From Halomonas sp. Bachu 37 (GTDB taxonomy: Bacteria; Pseudomonadota; Gammaproteobacteria; Pseudomonadales; Halomonadaceae), in NCBI RefSeq assembly GCF_039691755.1, contig NZ_CP137552.1, positions 1,550,001 through 1,614,000 of the forward strand: DNA of 64,000 nt. Direction: 5' to 3'. Numbering within the stretch: the first letter of the stretch is position 1; every line of letters starts with the position of its first letter. A model generated the notes under the pieces. The model saw only the letters and a list, made by a program, of their open reading frames with translations, was not told the DNA's origin and did not search any database. A program made the translations under genes and the position numbers. This document shows, piece by piece, positions 17,477-25,987 of this stretch.

Positions 17477-19492
17477 ATGCCGATATTCAACTTCAATACT
17501 CAGCGCCTGGGGACGGCCACGGTGCTGGCGGTTTGCCTGTCGCCCCAACCCCTTCTGGCGCAGGATCAGCCCGCCGCACAGGATGCGTCGAACGACCCGG
17601 AGAGCGTTCAATCGGAAGGCCCATCCGAGTCGGTGCCGCTGGTCCCCGGCACACCGACCTGGGACAGCTTCCATGGCCAGCTGAACGCGCAGAAGTACAG
17701 CCCGCTCGACCAGATCGACTCCGACAACGTCGGCGAGCTGGAAAAGGTCTGGGAAATCCACACCGGCGACGTTGCCGATGGCTCGGGGGAGCTACCTGCT
17801 ACCGTCTGGTCCGCGACGCCGGTTTTCGCCAACGATACGCTTTATATCGGTACACCATTCTACCGCATCCTCGCCCTCGACCCCGCCTCCGGCGATGAGA
17901 AGTGGAGTTTCGATACCCAGTCGACGCTAGAGGCCTTGACGCAGCCCGTGCTGAAGAACCGCGGTGTCGCCTACTGGGAAGCCGACGAACCGAACGAGGG
18001 CGAGCCCTGCCAGAAGATCATCTACATGGGCACCATGGACGCTCAGCTGTTTGCCGTCGATGCCGACACCGGTGAGCAGTGCGCAAGCTTTGCCGACAAT
18101 GGCATTCTCGACGTCAACCAGTGGAACGACACCAACGACAAGTGGCCGCTGTCGCTGCTGCAGCCACCGACGGTAGTGGGCGATCGTCTGATTCTTGGTT
18201 GGGCGGGCATGGACTGGGCCTACGAGCAAACCCCACCCGGCACCGTCTTCTCGATCAATGCCCGTACCGGCGAGCGCGAATGGACATTCCAGGCACTGTC
18301 AGACGAGATGCGCGAAAAAAGCGGTACCGCCAACGTGTGGACGCACATGTCCGCCGACGAAGAGCGTGGTCTGGTCTATTTGCCGGTCTCATCGCCCTCG
18401 CCTAACTTCTGGGGCGGCAACCGCACCGAAGAGGTGCCTCTGGGCACCTCCACGACGGCGCTCGATATCGAGACGGGCGAAGTAGCCTGGTCGCGGCAGT
18501 GGGTACATCACGATATCTGGGATTACGATACTGTTGCCGCCCCGACGCTGATGGATATCACCGTGGATGGCGAAGAGATCCCGGCGCTGGTGCAGCCAAC
18601 CAAGATGGGCTTTCTTTTTGTCGTCAATCGCGAAACCGGCGAAGACGTCTGGCCGATCGAGGAGCGTCCAGTCCCTGGCGGCGACGGTACAGTCGAGGGC
18701 GAAGTGTACGCGCCGACCCAACCCTTCCCGACCAAGCCAGCGCCGCTGCTCGATCAGACCGAAAAGCCCGAGATATGGGCTCTGGCCGATGCGTTGAGCT
18801 TCGGCCAGTGCTCGGCCCTGTGGGACGATCTCTGGTACGAAGGCCTCTATACTCCGCCCACCACACGGGGTAAAGGTACGCTTGGTTACCCCATCACCGC
18901 TGGTGGCGTACAGTGGGGCGGCGTCGCCTTCGACCCTGAAAGTCAGACCGCGCTCGTCAATACCTCGCATATTGTGCAAACCCTGAAGCTCTACAGTCGA
19001 AAGGATTACGAGGCAGCCAATAGGTCTTCAGGCAACGAGAGTGGCTTTGCAGCACAGGAAGGCGCGCCCTACGGGATACGCCTTGAGATAGCACAGAACT
19101 GGCTCGGCATGCCCTGCTGGGAGCCACCCTTCGGTGAGCTCGTTGCCCTCGACATGACGACCGGTGATGTCAAGTGGCGCCGTCCTGTGGGGGCATCGCA
19201 GCAATATGGCTTCTTCATGCCCGAAAGCTGGGGTTCCCCCACCATCGGAGGAGCGGCGGTAACAGCCGGCAATGTGATATTCATCGGTGCTTCGATGGAT
19301 GCCAAGGTGCGGGCCTACTCGCTTGAAACCGGCGAAGAGCTATGGTCGGATCAGCTCGAGGCGCCGTCCGTATCGAACCCGGCGGTCTATGAGCACAACG
19401 GTCGTCAATACGTCGCTTTCGTTTCCGGCGGCAACACGATTCTGAAGAATCAGGTCGGCGATCAGGTCGCGGTCTACGCGCTGCCGGAATAA
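17477..19492 (+). CDS. Periplasmic PQQ-dependent (polyol/glucose-type) dehydrogenase, SldA-like
   Basis: Quinoprotein that oxidises a sugar, polyol or cyclic alcohol in the periplasm and passes electrons to ubiquinone. The start is ATG 17477, with GAGGAG seven bases upstream; ATG 17462 is a weaker alternative. A signal-like N-terminus ends near PQPLLAQ. The eight-bladed propeller carries repeated W-docking motifs (GDEKWSFD, GEREWTF, GDVKWRRPVG, GEELWSDQ). WVHHDIWDYDTVAAPTLMDI and WGSPTIGGAAVTAGNVIFIG are typical of the glucose/quinate/polyol branch. It lacks the adjacent Cys-Cys and the cytochrome domain of methanol/ethanol types. Substrate unknown. No pqq synthesis genes are in the window. 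Confidence 0.85.
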   Translation: MPIFNFNTQRLGTATVLAVCLSPQPLLAQDQPAAQDASNDPESVQSEGPSESVPLVPGTPTWDSFHGQLNAQKYSPLDQIDSDNVGELEKVWEIHTGDVADGSGELPATVWSATPVFANDTLYIGTPFYRILALDPASGDEKWSFDTQSTLEALTQPVLKNRGVAYWEADEPNEGEPCQKIIYMGTMDAQLFAVDADTGEQCASFADNGILDVNQWNDTNDKWPLSLLQPPTVVGDRLILGWAGMDWAYEQTPPGTVFSINARTGEREWTFQALSDEMREKSGTANVWTHMSADEERGLVYLPVSSPSPNFWGGNRTEEVPLGTSTTALDIETGEVAWSRQWVHHDIWDYDTVAAPTLMDITVDGEEIPALVQPTKMGFLFVVNRETGEDVWPIEERPVPGGDGTVEGEVYAPTQPFPTKPAPLLDQTEKPEIWALADALSFGQCSALWDDLWYEGLYTPPTTRGKGTLGYPITAGGVQWGGVAFDPESQTALVNTSHIVQTLKLYSRKDYEAANRSSGNESGFAAQEGAPYGIRLEIAQNWLGMPCWEPPFGELVALDMTTGDVKWRRPVGASQQYGFFMPESWGSPTIGGAAVTAGNVIFIGASMDAKVRAYSLETGEELWSDQLEAPSVSNPAVYEHNGRQYVAFVSGGNTILKNQVGDQVAVYALPE

Positions 19493-19517
19493 CCCAGCAA
19501 TCGCTGGTGAATAGATA

Positions 19518-19552
19518 GCAAAAGGGGCGAGCTCAAGGCTCGCCCCTTTTGC
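19518..19552. terminator. Strong hairpin terminator between the PQQ dehydrogenase gene and leuA
   Basis: Perfect 15-pair stem (19518-19532 with 19538-19552) and a five-base loop. The stem contains an A4/T4 stretch on both sides, so it can work in both directions. It lies 25 bases after the dehydrogenase stop and 50 bases beyond the convergent leuA stop. Confidence 0.85.
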
Positions 19553-19602
19553 GACATGGGCTCATGTGCGCAGGCAGCCTTTCCCGCCCGGCAAAGGCCT
19601 CG

Positions 19603-21309
19603 TTACGCCAGTGTCTCTGCCGTTACATTGGCCGCAGGCGCCTGGGTGGAACGGTGGCGATTCATGGCGCTCAAGACACCTTTCATCGAGGCACTGGTGA
19701 TGCTTTCATCGGTGCCCACACCGAATACCGCTTCGCCCTCGATACGAACCTCCACGTAGGCGATGGCCTCGGCATCGGCGCCCTGCCCGCGGGAGTGTTC
19801 GTGATAATCGATGATCTCGACATCATGCCCCTGTGCGGCAAGCGCCTTGATGAAGGCCGCCAAAGGACCGTTGCCTTCGCCACGAATAGTCTGCGAGGTA
19901 CCGTTTTCCTCGATAGCGGCTTCGAGTACGACCTTGGGGCTATCCGGCTCTGAAGAGAGTCGGTGGTTGATCAGCATCAGGGGAGCGCTCTTCTCCAGGT
20001 ATTCGTCCTTGAACGCTTGATAGATCATGGCGGAAGTAATTTCCTTGCCGGTACGGTCGGCCACTTCCTGCACGACCTGGCTGAACTCGATGGAGAGCCT
20101 GCGCGGCAACTCGATGCCGTGTTCCTGTTCCAGCAAGTAGGAGATGCCCCCCTTGCCCGACTGGCTATTGACGCGAATTACCGCTTCGTAGGAGCGCCCC
20201 ACATCCAGCGGGTCGATGGGCAAGTATGGCACTTCCCATGCGGCGTCGGGATCGGCCCGGCGCACGGCCATGCCTTTCTTGATGGCATCCTGGTGCGAGC
20301 CGGAGAACGCGGTGAAGACCAGATCTCCGACGTATGGGTGGCGGGGGTGAACCGGCAGTTGGTTGCAATACTCCACTTCGCGCATGATCGGAGTGATATT
20401 GGAAAAATCCAGCTGCGGATGGACGCCCTGGGTGTACATGTTCATGGCCAGGGTGACGATATCCACATTCCCGGTGCGCTCGCCGTTGCCGAACAAGGTG
20501 CCTTCGACCCGGTCGGCGCCGGCCATCATGGTCAGTTCCGCCGCGGCCACGCCCGTGCCGCGGTCGTTGTGCGGGTGAACACTGACGATCAAGCTGTCGC
20601 GGTTGGCCACGTTGCGGCAGAACCATTCGATCTGGTCGGCGTAATTGTTGGGCGGCGCCACTTCGACGGTGGCCGGCAAGTTGACGATCATGCGGTCGGT
20701 AGGCGTGGGGGCGAACGCTTCCATTACCGCCTCGACGATCTCGACGGCAAAATCCATTTCGGTGGTGGTGAACAGTTCCGGCGAGTACTGGAAGGTCCAG
20801 CGGGTTTCCGAGGCGGCGTCCATGTTGTCGCGAATCTGTCGCGTGGCATCCACGGCAATCTTGACGCACTCGGCCTTGTCGACATTGAAGACGACGCGAC
20901 GAAACACCGGATCGGTAGCGTTATACACATGAACGATGGCGCTTTTCGCACCCTTGAGCGCCTCGAAGGTGCGGTCGATGAGCTGCGGCCGGGCTTGGGT
21001 CAACACCTGGATCGTCACGTCATCGGGGATCTTGTCGTTTTCGATCAATGAGCGCACGAAGTCGAAATCGGTCTGGGACGCCGAGGGAAAGCCTACCTCG
21101 ATCTGCTTGAAACCCACCTCCACCAGCAAGTCGAACAAGCGCTGCTTGCGCTCCTGGTCCATGGGGTCGATCAATGACTGGTTGCCATCGCGCAGGTCGA
21201 CGCTGCACCACTGCGGTGGCGTCTCGATTCTCCGGCTCGGCCATTGGCGGTCGGGCAGATCGACGGCAACGAAGGGGCGATACTTCTGGGCGGGATCGTG
21301 CAACATCAT
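19603..21309 (-). CDS. leuA: 2-isopropylmalate synthase LeuA (type 2)
   Basis: First committed enzyme of leucine synthesis, condensing acetyl-CoA with 2-oxoisovalerate. 568 residues. The N-terminal TIM barrel shows [20 protein letters not shown] and [18 protein letters not shown]; a C-terminal LeuA regulatory domain (about 440-555) senses leucine. Length and the N-terminal [12 protein letters not shown] stretch match the longer LeuA2 class, not the 520-residue E. coli form. GGAGAG lies six bases before the first of two adjacent ATG codons. Expression is probably controlled by the leader and attenuator 75-340 bases upstream. leuB/C/D are not adjacent. Confidence 0.97.
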   Translation of the reverse strand: MMLHDPAQKYRPFVAVDLPDRQWPSRRIETPPQWCSVDLRDGNQSLIDPMDQERKQRLFDLLVEVGFKQIEVGFPSASQTDFDFVRSLIENDKIPDDVTIQVLTQARPQLIDRTFEALKGAKSAIVHVYNATDPVFRRVVFNVDKAECVKIAVDATRQIRDNMDAASETRWTFQYSPELFTTTEMDFAVEIVEAVMEAFAPTPTDRMIVNLPATVEVAPPNNYADQIEWFCRNVANRDSLIVSVHPHNDRGTGVAAAELTMMAGADRVEGTLFGNGERTGNVDIVTLAMNMYTQGVHPQLDFSNITPIMREVEYCNQLPVHPRHPYVGDLVFTAFSGSHQDAIKKGMAVRRADPDAAWEVPYLPIDPLDVGRSYEAVIRVNSQSGKGGISYLLEQEHGIELPRRLSIEFSQVVQEVADRTGKEITSAMIYQAFKDEYLEKSAPLMLINHRLSSEPDSPKVVLEAAIEENGTSQTIRGEGNGPLAAFIKALAAQGHDVEIIDYHEHSRGQGADAEAIAYVEVRIEGEAVFGVGTDESITSASMKGVLSAMNRHRSTQAPAANVTAETLA

Positions 21310-21382
21310 GGCGGCTCTCCTGGTCAGGTGGTGGCGATGCTTATGGTGTGATCGAGGCTAGGATGCGCCGTGGGCGCAAACG

Positions 21383-21417
21383 AAAAACGCCCCGCCGCAG
21401 CTATGTGCGAGGGGGCG
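21383..21417 (-). terminator. Attenuator-type terminator in the leuA leader
   Basis: On the minus strand a GC-rich hairpin (arms 21406-21417 and 21388-21399, with a two-base internal mismatch and a six-base loop) is followed by five T residues. It lies between the leader peptide and leuA, 74 bases before the leuA start, where an attenuation terminator is expected. Together with the leucine-rich leader peptide upstream it suggests ribosome-stalling attenuation. The competing antiterminator was not worked out fully. Confidence 0.75.
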
Positions 21418-21589
21418 CGCGATTTATCCGGTGAACAGCACACTACTGCTCGGCCATGACAGCGAGGCTGGCAAGAGCGGTATTGGGAAGGACAAGCTGA
21501 ACCGGGACTGAAAAGGATGTGAACCATGAAAACCTCGCAACTAGTAAAACCAACGACAATGCAGTCTGCATCGCCCGACGCCTGAAGAT

Positions 21590-21649
21590 TCAGCGGCGGG
21601 CTAGTAGTAGTCGTAGGTCTAGTGCTAGGTAGTTCAATGGTGTTTTCAT
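21590..21649 (-). CDS. leu operon leader peptide (LeuL-type)
   Basis: A 19-codon frame reads MKTPLNYLALDLRLLLARR and stops with TGA. Seven of 19 residues are leucine: one TTG and six CTA codons, including three CTA in a row. CTA is rare in the GC-rich genes around it, so a drop in charged tRNA-Leu(CUA-reading) would stall the ribosome here. It lies 281 bases upstream of leuA on the same strand, before a terminator-like hairpin. An in-frame TGA five codons upstream rules out an N-terminal extension. No normal ribosome-binding site is seen; AGAGG is only one base from the ATG. Confidence 0.85.
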   Translation of the reverse strand: MKTPLNYLALDLRLLLARR

Positions 21650-21655
21650 GCCTCT

Positions 21656-21684
21656 AGAAAATCAGCCCCGCGACGGATTGTCAA
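21656..21684 (-). promoter_or_regulatory. Probable leuL-leuA promoter
   Basis: A consensus -35 hexamer TTGACA (21679-21684) is followed after 17 bases by TTTTCT (21656-21661), a weak -10. Transcription would start about seven bases further, at or next to the A of the leader ATG (21649). If so, the leader is translated from a leaderless or near-leaderless mRNA. The -35 is clear; the -10 and start point are inference. Confidence 0.55.
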
Positions 21685-21723
21685 TGTTTTTACCTTTTCA
21701 CGGTTCCCTGGCGATGAATCCAT

Positions 21724-22617
21724 CTAATTATCCGTTTGTCTAGCCGGCGAAGAGCGCTCCGTAGTCTGGTCCGTCAAAGAGGCTCTTGTACCTCTGCTAT
21801 CGCCTTCGAGTAGCCGTTCGATACGCTCCAGCTGGTCGCGCATCGAATGGACGTCCTGACGAACGCCTTGCAACTCGGCTGCCTCGCCCTCGCCGTTCTC
21901 CAGATCGATCAAGGCGCTCTCTTTCTGCATTACATCCAGCACGATGCCGATCATCATGTTGAGAAAAATGAAGGCGGTCAGGAAAATGAAGGTCAGGTAA
22001 TAGATCCAGCTCCAGGCATACACTTCCTGGGTGGCGTACATCACATCGGTCCAGTCCTCGAAGGTCGCGACCCTGAATAACGTCAGCATGGATATCGAGA
22101 TATTGCCCCACAGGAACTCGTCCACCGGGGCAAAAAGGAAACTACCGATCGCCGCATAGATATAGAAGATGATGAACATCAGCAGTGCGACGTACCCCAT
22201 GCGGGGAATCGACTTGACGAGTGCCACCAGCAGCAGGCGCAGCTCAGGGATCATCGACACCAGACGCAGCACCCGGAAGATACGCAGCAGGCGGGCCAGC
22301 AGCACCATTTCCGAATCATCCATGGGGATCAGACTGGCGGTGACGATGAGGAAGTCGAAGACGTTCCAGCCATTCTTGAAAAAACGCGCCAGGTTTCGCT
22401 CAGCCGCCATCCGGATCAGGATTTCCACCAGGAAGAACACCGTCACCGCGATATCGAGATAGATCAGCCACTGCTCGAAACGCGACGTTTCCTCATAGGT
22501 CTTGGCGCCGATTACCAGGGCGGAAACGATGATGATGGCAATAACCACCGTCTCGAAGAGCTTGTTCGAGCGCAGCCGTTCAAAGCGCGACTGCCAGGTA
22601 TTGAAGGGTTCACTCAT
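21724..22617 (-). CDS. Voltage-gated cation channel, single-domain six-helix (BacNav/Cav-like)
   Basis: Single-domain ion channel expected to assemble as a tetramer. With the ATG at 22617 (297 residues): S1 about 18-39, S2 51-72, S3 83-99, and S4 106-131 with Arg109, 112, 115, 118 at every third position. S5 is about 140-162, the pore loop 176-194 and S6 206-230; a coiled-coil tail runs to about 275. The selectivity filter is T185-F-E-D-W-T-D, not the TLESW of characterised bacterial Na+ channels; it looks closer to the EGWTD of calcium-channel domain I. A GTG at 22650 is an alternative start. Divergent from the Mrp antiporter operon. Ion selectivity is unproven. Confidence 0.88.
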   Translation of the reverse strand: MSEPFNTWQSRFERLRSNKLFETVVIAIIIVSALVIGAKTYEETSRFEQWLIYLDIAVTVFFLVEILIRMAAERNLARFFKNGWNVFDFLIVTASLIPMDDSEMVLLARLLRIFRVLRLVSMIPELRLLLVALVKSIPRMGYVALLMFIIFYIYAAIGSFLFAPVDEFLWGNISISMLTLFRVATFEDWTDVMYATQEVYAWSWIYYLTFIFLTAFIFLNMMIGIVLDVMQKESALIDLENGEGEAAELQGVRQDVHSMRDQLERIERLLEGDSRGTRASLTDQTTERSSPARQTDN

Positions 22618-22654
22618 TGCACAAGGGGTCTCTGGAATACCGATCGGCACACTT

Positions 22655-22690
22655 TATACTAAATACAGATGGACAATACTAAAAACACAT
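22655..22690. repeat. Two direct repeats in the channel/mrp divergent region
   Basis: TATACTAAATACAGAT (22655-22670) and AATACTAAAAACACAT (22675-22690) match at 13 of 16 positions and are spaced 20 bases apart, about two helical turns. They overlap the region just upstream of the channel start, including a TATAAA on the minus strand. A tandem protein-binding site is possible. No regulator is identified. Confidence 0.45.
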
Positions 22691-22820
22691 GGGCACCGGA
22701 CAAATGATACCCTGTGCTTTGTTTCGCTTGAATTATCGTGACTAACGGGCAAGCTGAAAAGCGACTGGATCGTCGCCGTTCTTCGTAAGCTCTGTGAAAG
22801 TTTCCTGAAAATTCTGCTGG

Positions 22821-25655
22821 ATGGACCCCATGACATTGCTGTGGATCACTGTACTGCCGTTACTCGGTGTTTTGGTACCGGCCCTGAGCGCCAAGCGGGA
22901 GCGACGAATCTGCTCGCTTGCCACCGCCGCTCTGCCGGCCCTGGCGCTGTTGCTGACGCTATCCCAGGTACCGGCCTTGGCCGATGGCGAAACACTGCGC
23001 TTCTCTCTGGCCTGGATGCCTGAGCTGGGACTGGAACTGGCATTGCGCCTGGACGGGCTGACCTTGCTGTTCAATCTGTTGATCCTGGGTATCGGCCTGC
23101 TGATCCTGCTGTACGCCCACTTCTACCTGGCAGCCGACGAACCATTCGGGCGCTTTTATGCCTTTCTGATGCTGTTCATGGCCTCCATGGTGGGAATCGC
23201 CATGGCCGATAATCTGATGCTGCTGTGGCTGTTCTGGGAGATGACCAGTCTCTCCTCGTTCCTGCTGATCGGCTTCTGGTCCTATCGCAGCGATGCCCGC
23301 AAGGGCGCGCGCATGGCCCTGACCGTCACCGGCGCCGGGGGCCTGGCGCTACTTGCAGGACTACTCATGCTGGGCGACATGGCGGGTAGCTTCGACATGG
23401 ACGTGGTCCTCGCCAGTGGCGACCTGATCCGCAGCGATGCCCGCTATCCACTGATGCTGGGGCTAGTGCTGCTGGGGGCTTTCACCAAATCCGCGCAGTT
23501 TCCCTTCCAGTTCTGGCTGCCCCACGCCATGGCCGCGCCGACGCCCGTCTCGGCCTATCTGCACTCGGCCACCATGGTCAAGGCGGGAATCTTCCTCATG
23601 GCTCGCTTGCATCCCGCTATTGCCGGAAGCGAGCTGTGGTCGGTGGTGGTGCCGCTGGTGGGTATCGTCACCATGCTCTATGGCGCCTGGTTCGCCCTGA
23701 TAAAGACCGACCTAAAAGCCATTCTGGCCTTTTCGACCGTCAGCCACCTGGGCCTGATTACGGTACTGCTGGGTGTCGGTAGTCCCATGGCGGTACTGGC
23801 GGCGTTGTTTCATATTCTCAACCACGCCACCTTCAAGGCCGCCCTGTTCATGAGCGCCGGGATTATCGACCATGAAACCGGCACCCGGGAATTGAAGCAG
23901 TTGGGTGGCCTGAGGCGTGCCATGCCTGTTACCGCGCTATTGACCACGCTTGCCGCGGCGGCCATGGCCGGGCTGCCCCTGCTCAACGGGTTTCTGTCCA
24001 AGGAGATGTTGTTCACCGAGACCCTGGCCACCCCGGTGTGGGCCGGCCTGAGCTGGCTGCTGCCGGTTCTCGCCACTTTGGGCGGTATCCTGTCCGTGGC
24101 CTACTCCCTGCGCCTGGTGCATGCCGTATTCTTCAAGCCGGCCCGAGAGCAGCCGCCGAAAGCCGCCCACGAGCCACCGCACCTGATGCGTCTACCCGTC
24201 GAAATTCTGGTTGTCCTGTGCATCCTGGTGGGCATCGTTCCCGCCGTGATGGCTACCGGACTGCTCGATCTTGCCGCACGAGCAGTGCTCACCGAACCGC
24301 TGGTTTTCTATCTGTCCATCTGGCATGGCGTCAACCTGCCGCTGATCATGAGCCTCATCGCCGTCATCGCCGGGGTTGCGATGTATTGGCAGGACGCGGA
24401 GGTACGCCGTTTTACCCAAACATTCCGGGACGTCGATGCACGCCGGGTATTCGAGCGGGCCATGGTCTGGATGAGCTACAAGGCAGAAACCTTCGTAGCC
24501 TATTTCGAAGGCAATTCGTTGCAACGCTACATGGGGTTGCTGCTGTTCTCCGCCTTATCCATGGCGGTGATAGGCCTGGCGGGCATGACCGATCTCACCG
24601 GATCTCAAGGTAACCAGCCTATCGACGGCATCGTGCTGTTGGGGGCGGGCCTGCTGATCTTCGGTGGTATCGGTACCGCCGCAACACATCGCTATCGCTT
24701 GATTTCACTGCTGCTGCTTTCAGTGGTAGGTCTGGTGGTAGCCTTGACCTTCGCGCGCTTCTCGGCACCCGATCTGGCGCTTACCCAGCTTTCGGTGGAA
24801 GTGGTGACCATGATCCTGCTGATGCTGTCGCTGTTTTTCCTGCCGCAAAAGACGCCGCCCGAATCCACCCCCATACGCAACCTGCGCGATATCATTCTCG
24901 CCGCCTCCCTGGGATTGGCGGTTGCCAGTCTCAACTATGCGGTGATGACCCGCGACACCGGGACGATTTCGGATTTCTTCATGGCCAACAGCGTACCCGG
25001 CGGGGGCGGGCACAATGTGGTCAACGTCATTCTGGTCGATTTCCGTGGTTTCGATACGCTGGGCGAAATCACCGTGCTGGCCCTGGCGGGCCTGGCCATC
25101 TTCAAGCTGCTCAACCGCTTGCGCCTGTTCATCCCGCATAGCGATGGAGAAGGCCGAGTGTGGTCACCGGATCGCTACCCGATGATTCTGACGTCGATCT
25201 CGATGGCCCTGCTGCCCCTGGCGCTGCTGGTCTCCGCCTTCATCTTCCTGCGCGGCCACAACCAGCCCGGCGGCGGGTTCATCGCCGGACTCATCACCGC
25301 CGTGGCCTTGATCCTCCTTTACATGGCCCGTGGCGTGGATTGGGCGCAGCAGCGGCTGAATTTTCCTTACCAGCCGGTGGCCGTCGTCGGGGTAGGCATT
25401 GCCACTCTTACTGGCCTGGGTAGCTGGCTATTCGGTTATCCATTTCTCACCTCCGCCTTCGGCCACTTCCACTTGCCGTTGCTGGGGGACTTCGAGCTGG
25501 CCACGGCTTTGCTGTTCGATCTCGGTGTCTATCTTGCCGTCGTCGGCGCCACACTGATGATCCTGGCCAACCTGGGCAAAGTGACCACGCCGCACCGACC
25601 CAGCAAACAACCCGAGACGCCGGAGCCGACACCGCAATCCAGGGAGACTCACTGA
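22821..25655 (+). CDS. mrpA: Mrp Na+/H+ antiporter subunit A, fused A-B type
   Basis: Largest subunit of the multi-subunit monovalent cation/proton antiporter in the inner membrane. 944 residues, more than 15 membrane helices. The proton-channel part (about 60-430) resembles complex I NuoL and shows [19 protein letters not shown] with the key Glu, and [20 protein letters not shown] with the key Lys. The C-terminal ~140 residues (from [20 protein letters not shown], with [17 protein letters not shown]) are an MrpB domain. A separate mrpB is absent, which marks the six-gene group 2 (Pha-like) type. It overlaps mrpC by one base (TGATG). Confidence 0.96.
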   Translation: MDPMTLLWITVLPLLGVLVPALSAKRERRICSLATAALPALALLLTLSQVPALADGETLRFSLAWMPELGLELALRLDGLTLLFNLLILGIGLLILLYAHFYLAADEPFGRFYAFLMLFMASMVGIAMADNLMLLWLFWEMTSLSSFLLIGFWSYRSDARKGARMALTVTGAGGLALLAGLLMLGDMAGSFDMDVVLASGDLIRSDARYPLMLGLVLLGAFTKSAQFPFQFWLPHAMAAPTPVSAYLHSATMVKAGIFLMARLHPAIAGSELWSVVVPLVGIVTMLYGAWFALIKTDLKAILAFSTVSHLGLITVLLGVGSPMAVLAALFHILNHATFKAALFMSAGIIDHETGTRELKQLGGLRRAMPVTALLTTLAAAAMAGLPLLNGFLSKEMLFTETLATPVWAGLSWLLPVLATLGGILSVAYSLRLVHAVFFKPAREQPPKAAHEPPHLMRLPVEILVVLCILVGIVPAVMATGLLDLAARAVLTEPLVFYLSIWHGVNLPLIMSLIAVIAGVAMYWQDAEVRRFTQTFRDVDARRVFERAMVWMSYKAETFVAYFEGNSLQRYMGLLLFSALSMAVIGLAGMTDLTGSQGNQPIDGIVLLGAGLLIFGGIGTAATHRYRLISLLLLSVVGLVVALTFARFSAPDLALTQLSVEVVTMILLMLSLFFLPQKTPPESTPIRNLRDIILAASLGLAVASLNYAVMTRDTGTISDFFMANSVPGGGGHNVVNVILVDFRGFDTLGEITVLALAGLAIFKLLNRLRLFIPHSDGEGRVWSPDRYPMILTSISMALLPLALLVSAFIFLRGHNQPGGGFIAGLITAVALILLYMARGVDWAQQRLNFPYQPVAVVGVGIATLTGLGSWLFGYPFLTSAFGHFHLPLLGDFELATALLFDLGVYLAVVGATLMILANLGKVTTPHRPSKQPETPEPTPQSRETH

Positions 25656-25987
25656 TGGAAACCCTTTACGCCATTACTACCGGCGTTCTCACGGCCTGCG
25701 GCCTCTACTTGACCCTGCGTGGGCGCACCTTCCCCGTGGTGGTGGGCCTGACGCTTCTCTCCTACGCCGTGAACCTGTTTCTGTTCTCCATGGGCGGTTT
25801 GACCACCGATGGCGCGGCGCTCGTCAACGGCGCGCAATATCATGCCGACCCTTTGCCGCAAGCCCTGGTGCTCACGGCCATCGTGATCGGCTTCGCCATG
25901 ACGGCTTTCGTGGTGATCCTCGCCATGCGCGCACGCAGCGAGGTCGGCAATGATCATGTCGACGGCAACAAGGATGATCGCTCATGA
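25655..25987 (+). CDS. mrpC: Mrp antiporter subunit C (NuoK-like)
   Basis: Three-helix membrane subunit of 110 residues, homologous to NuoK of complex I. The run RTFPVVVGLTLLSYAVNLFL and the segment DPLPQALVLTAIVIGFAMTA are characteristic of MnhC/MrpC. It starts on the mrpA stop (TGATG) and overlaps mrpD by four bases (ATGA), so translation is coupled on both sides. Confidence 0.95.
   Translation: METLYAITTGVLTACGLYLTLRGRTFPVVVGLTLLSYAVNLFLFSMGGLTTDGAALVNGAQYHADPLPQALVLTAIVIGFAMTAFVVILAMRARSEVGNDHVDGNKDDRS

Noticed and set aside
19963..21051. Plus-strand frame of about 362 codons antisense to leuA
   Set aside because: Composition shadow of leuA; His/Gly-rich product without motifs.
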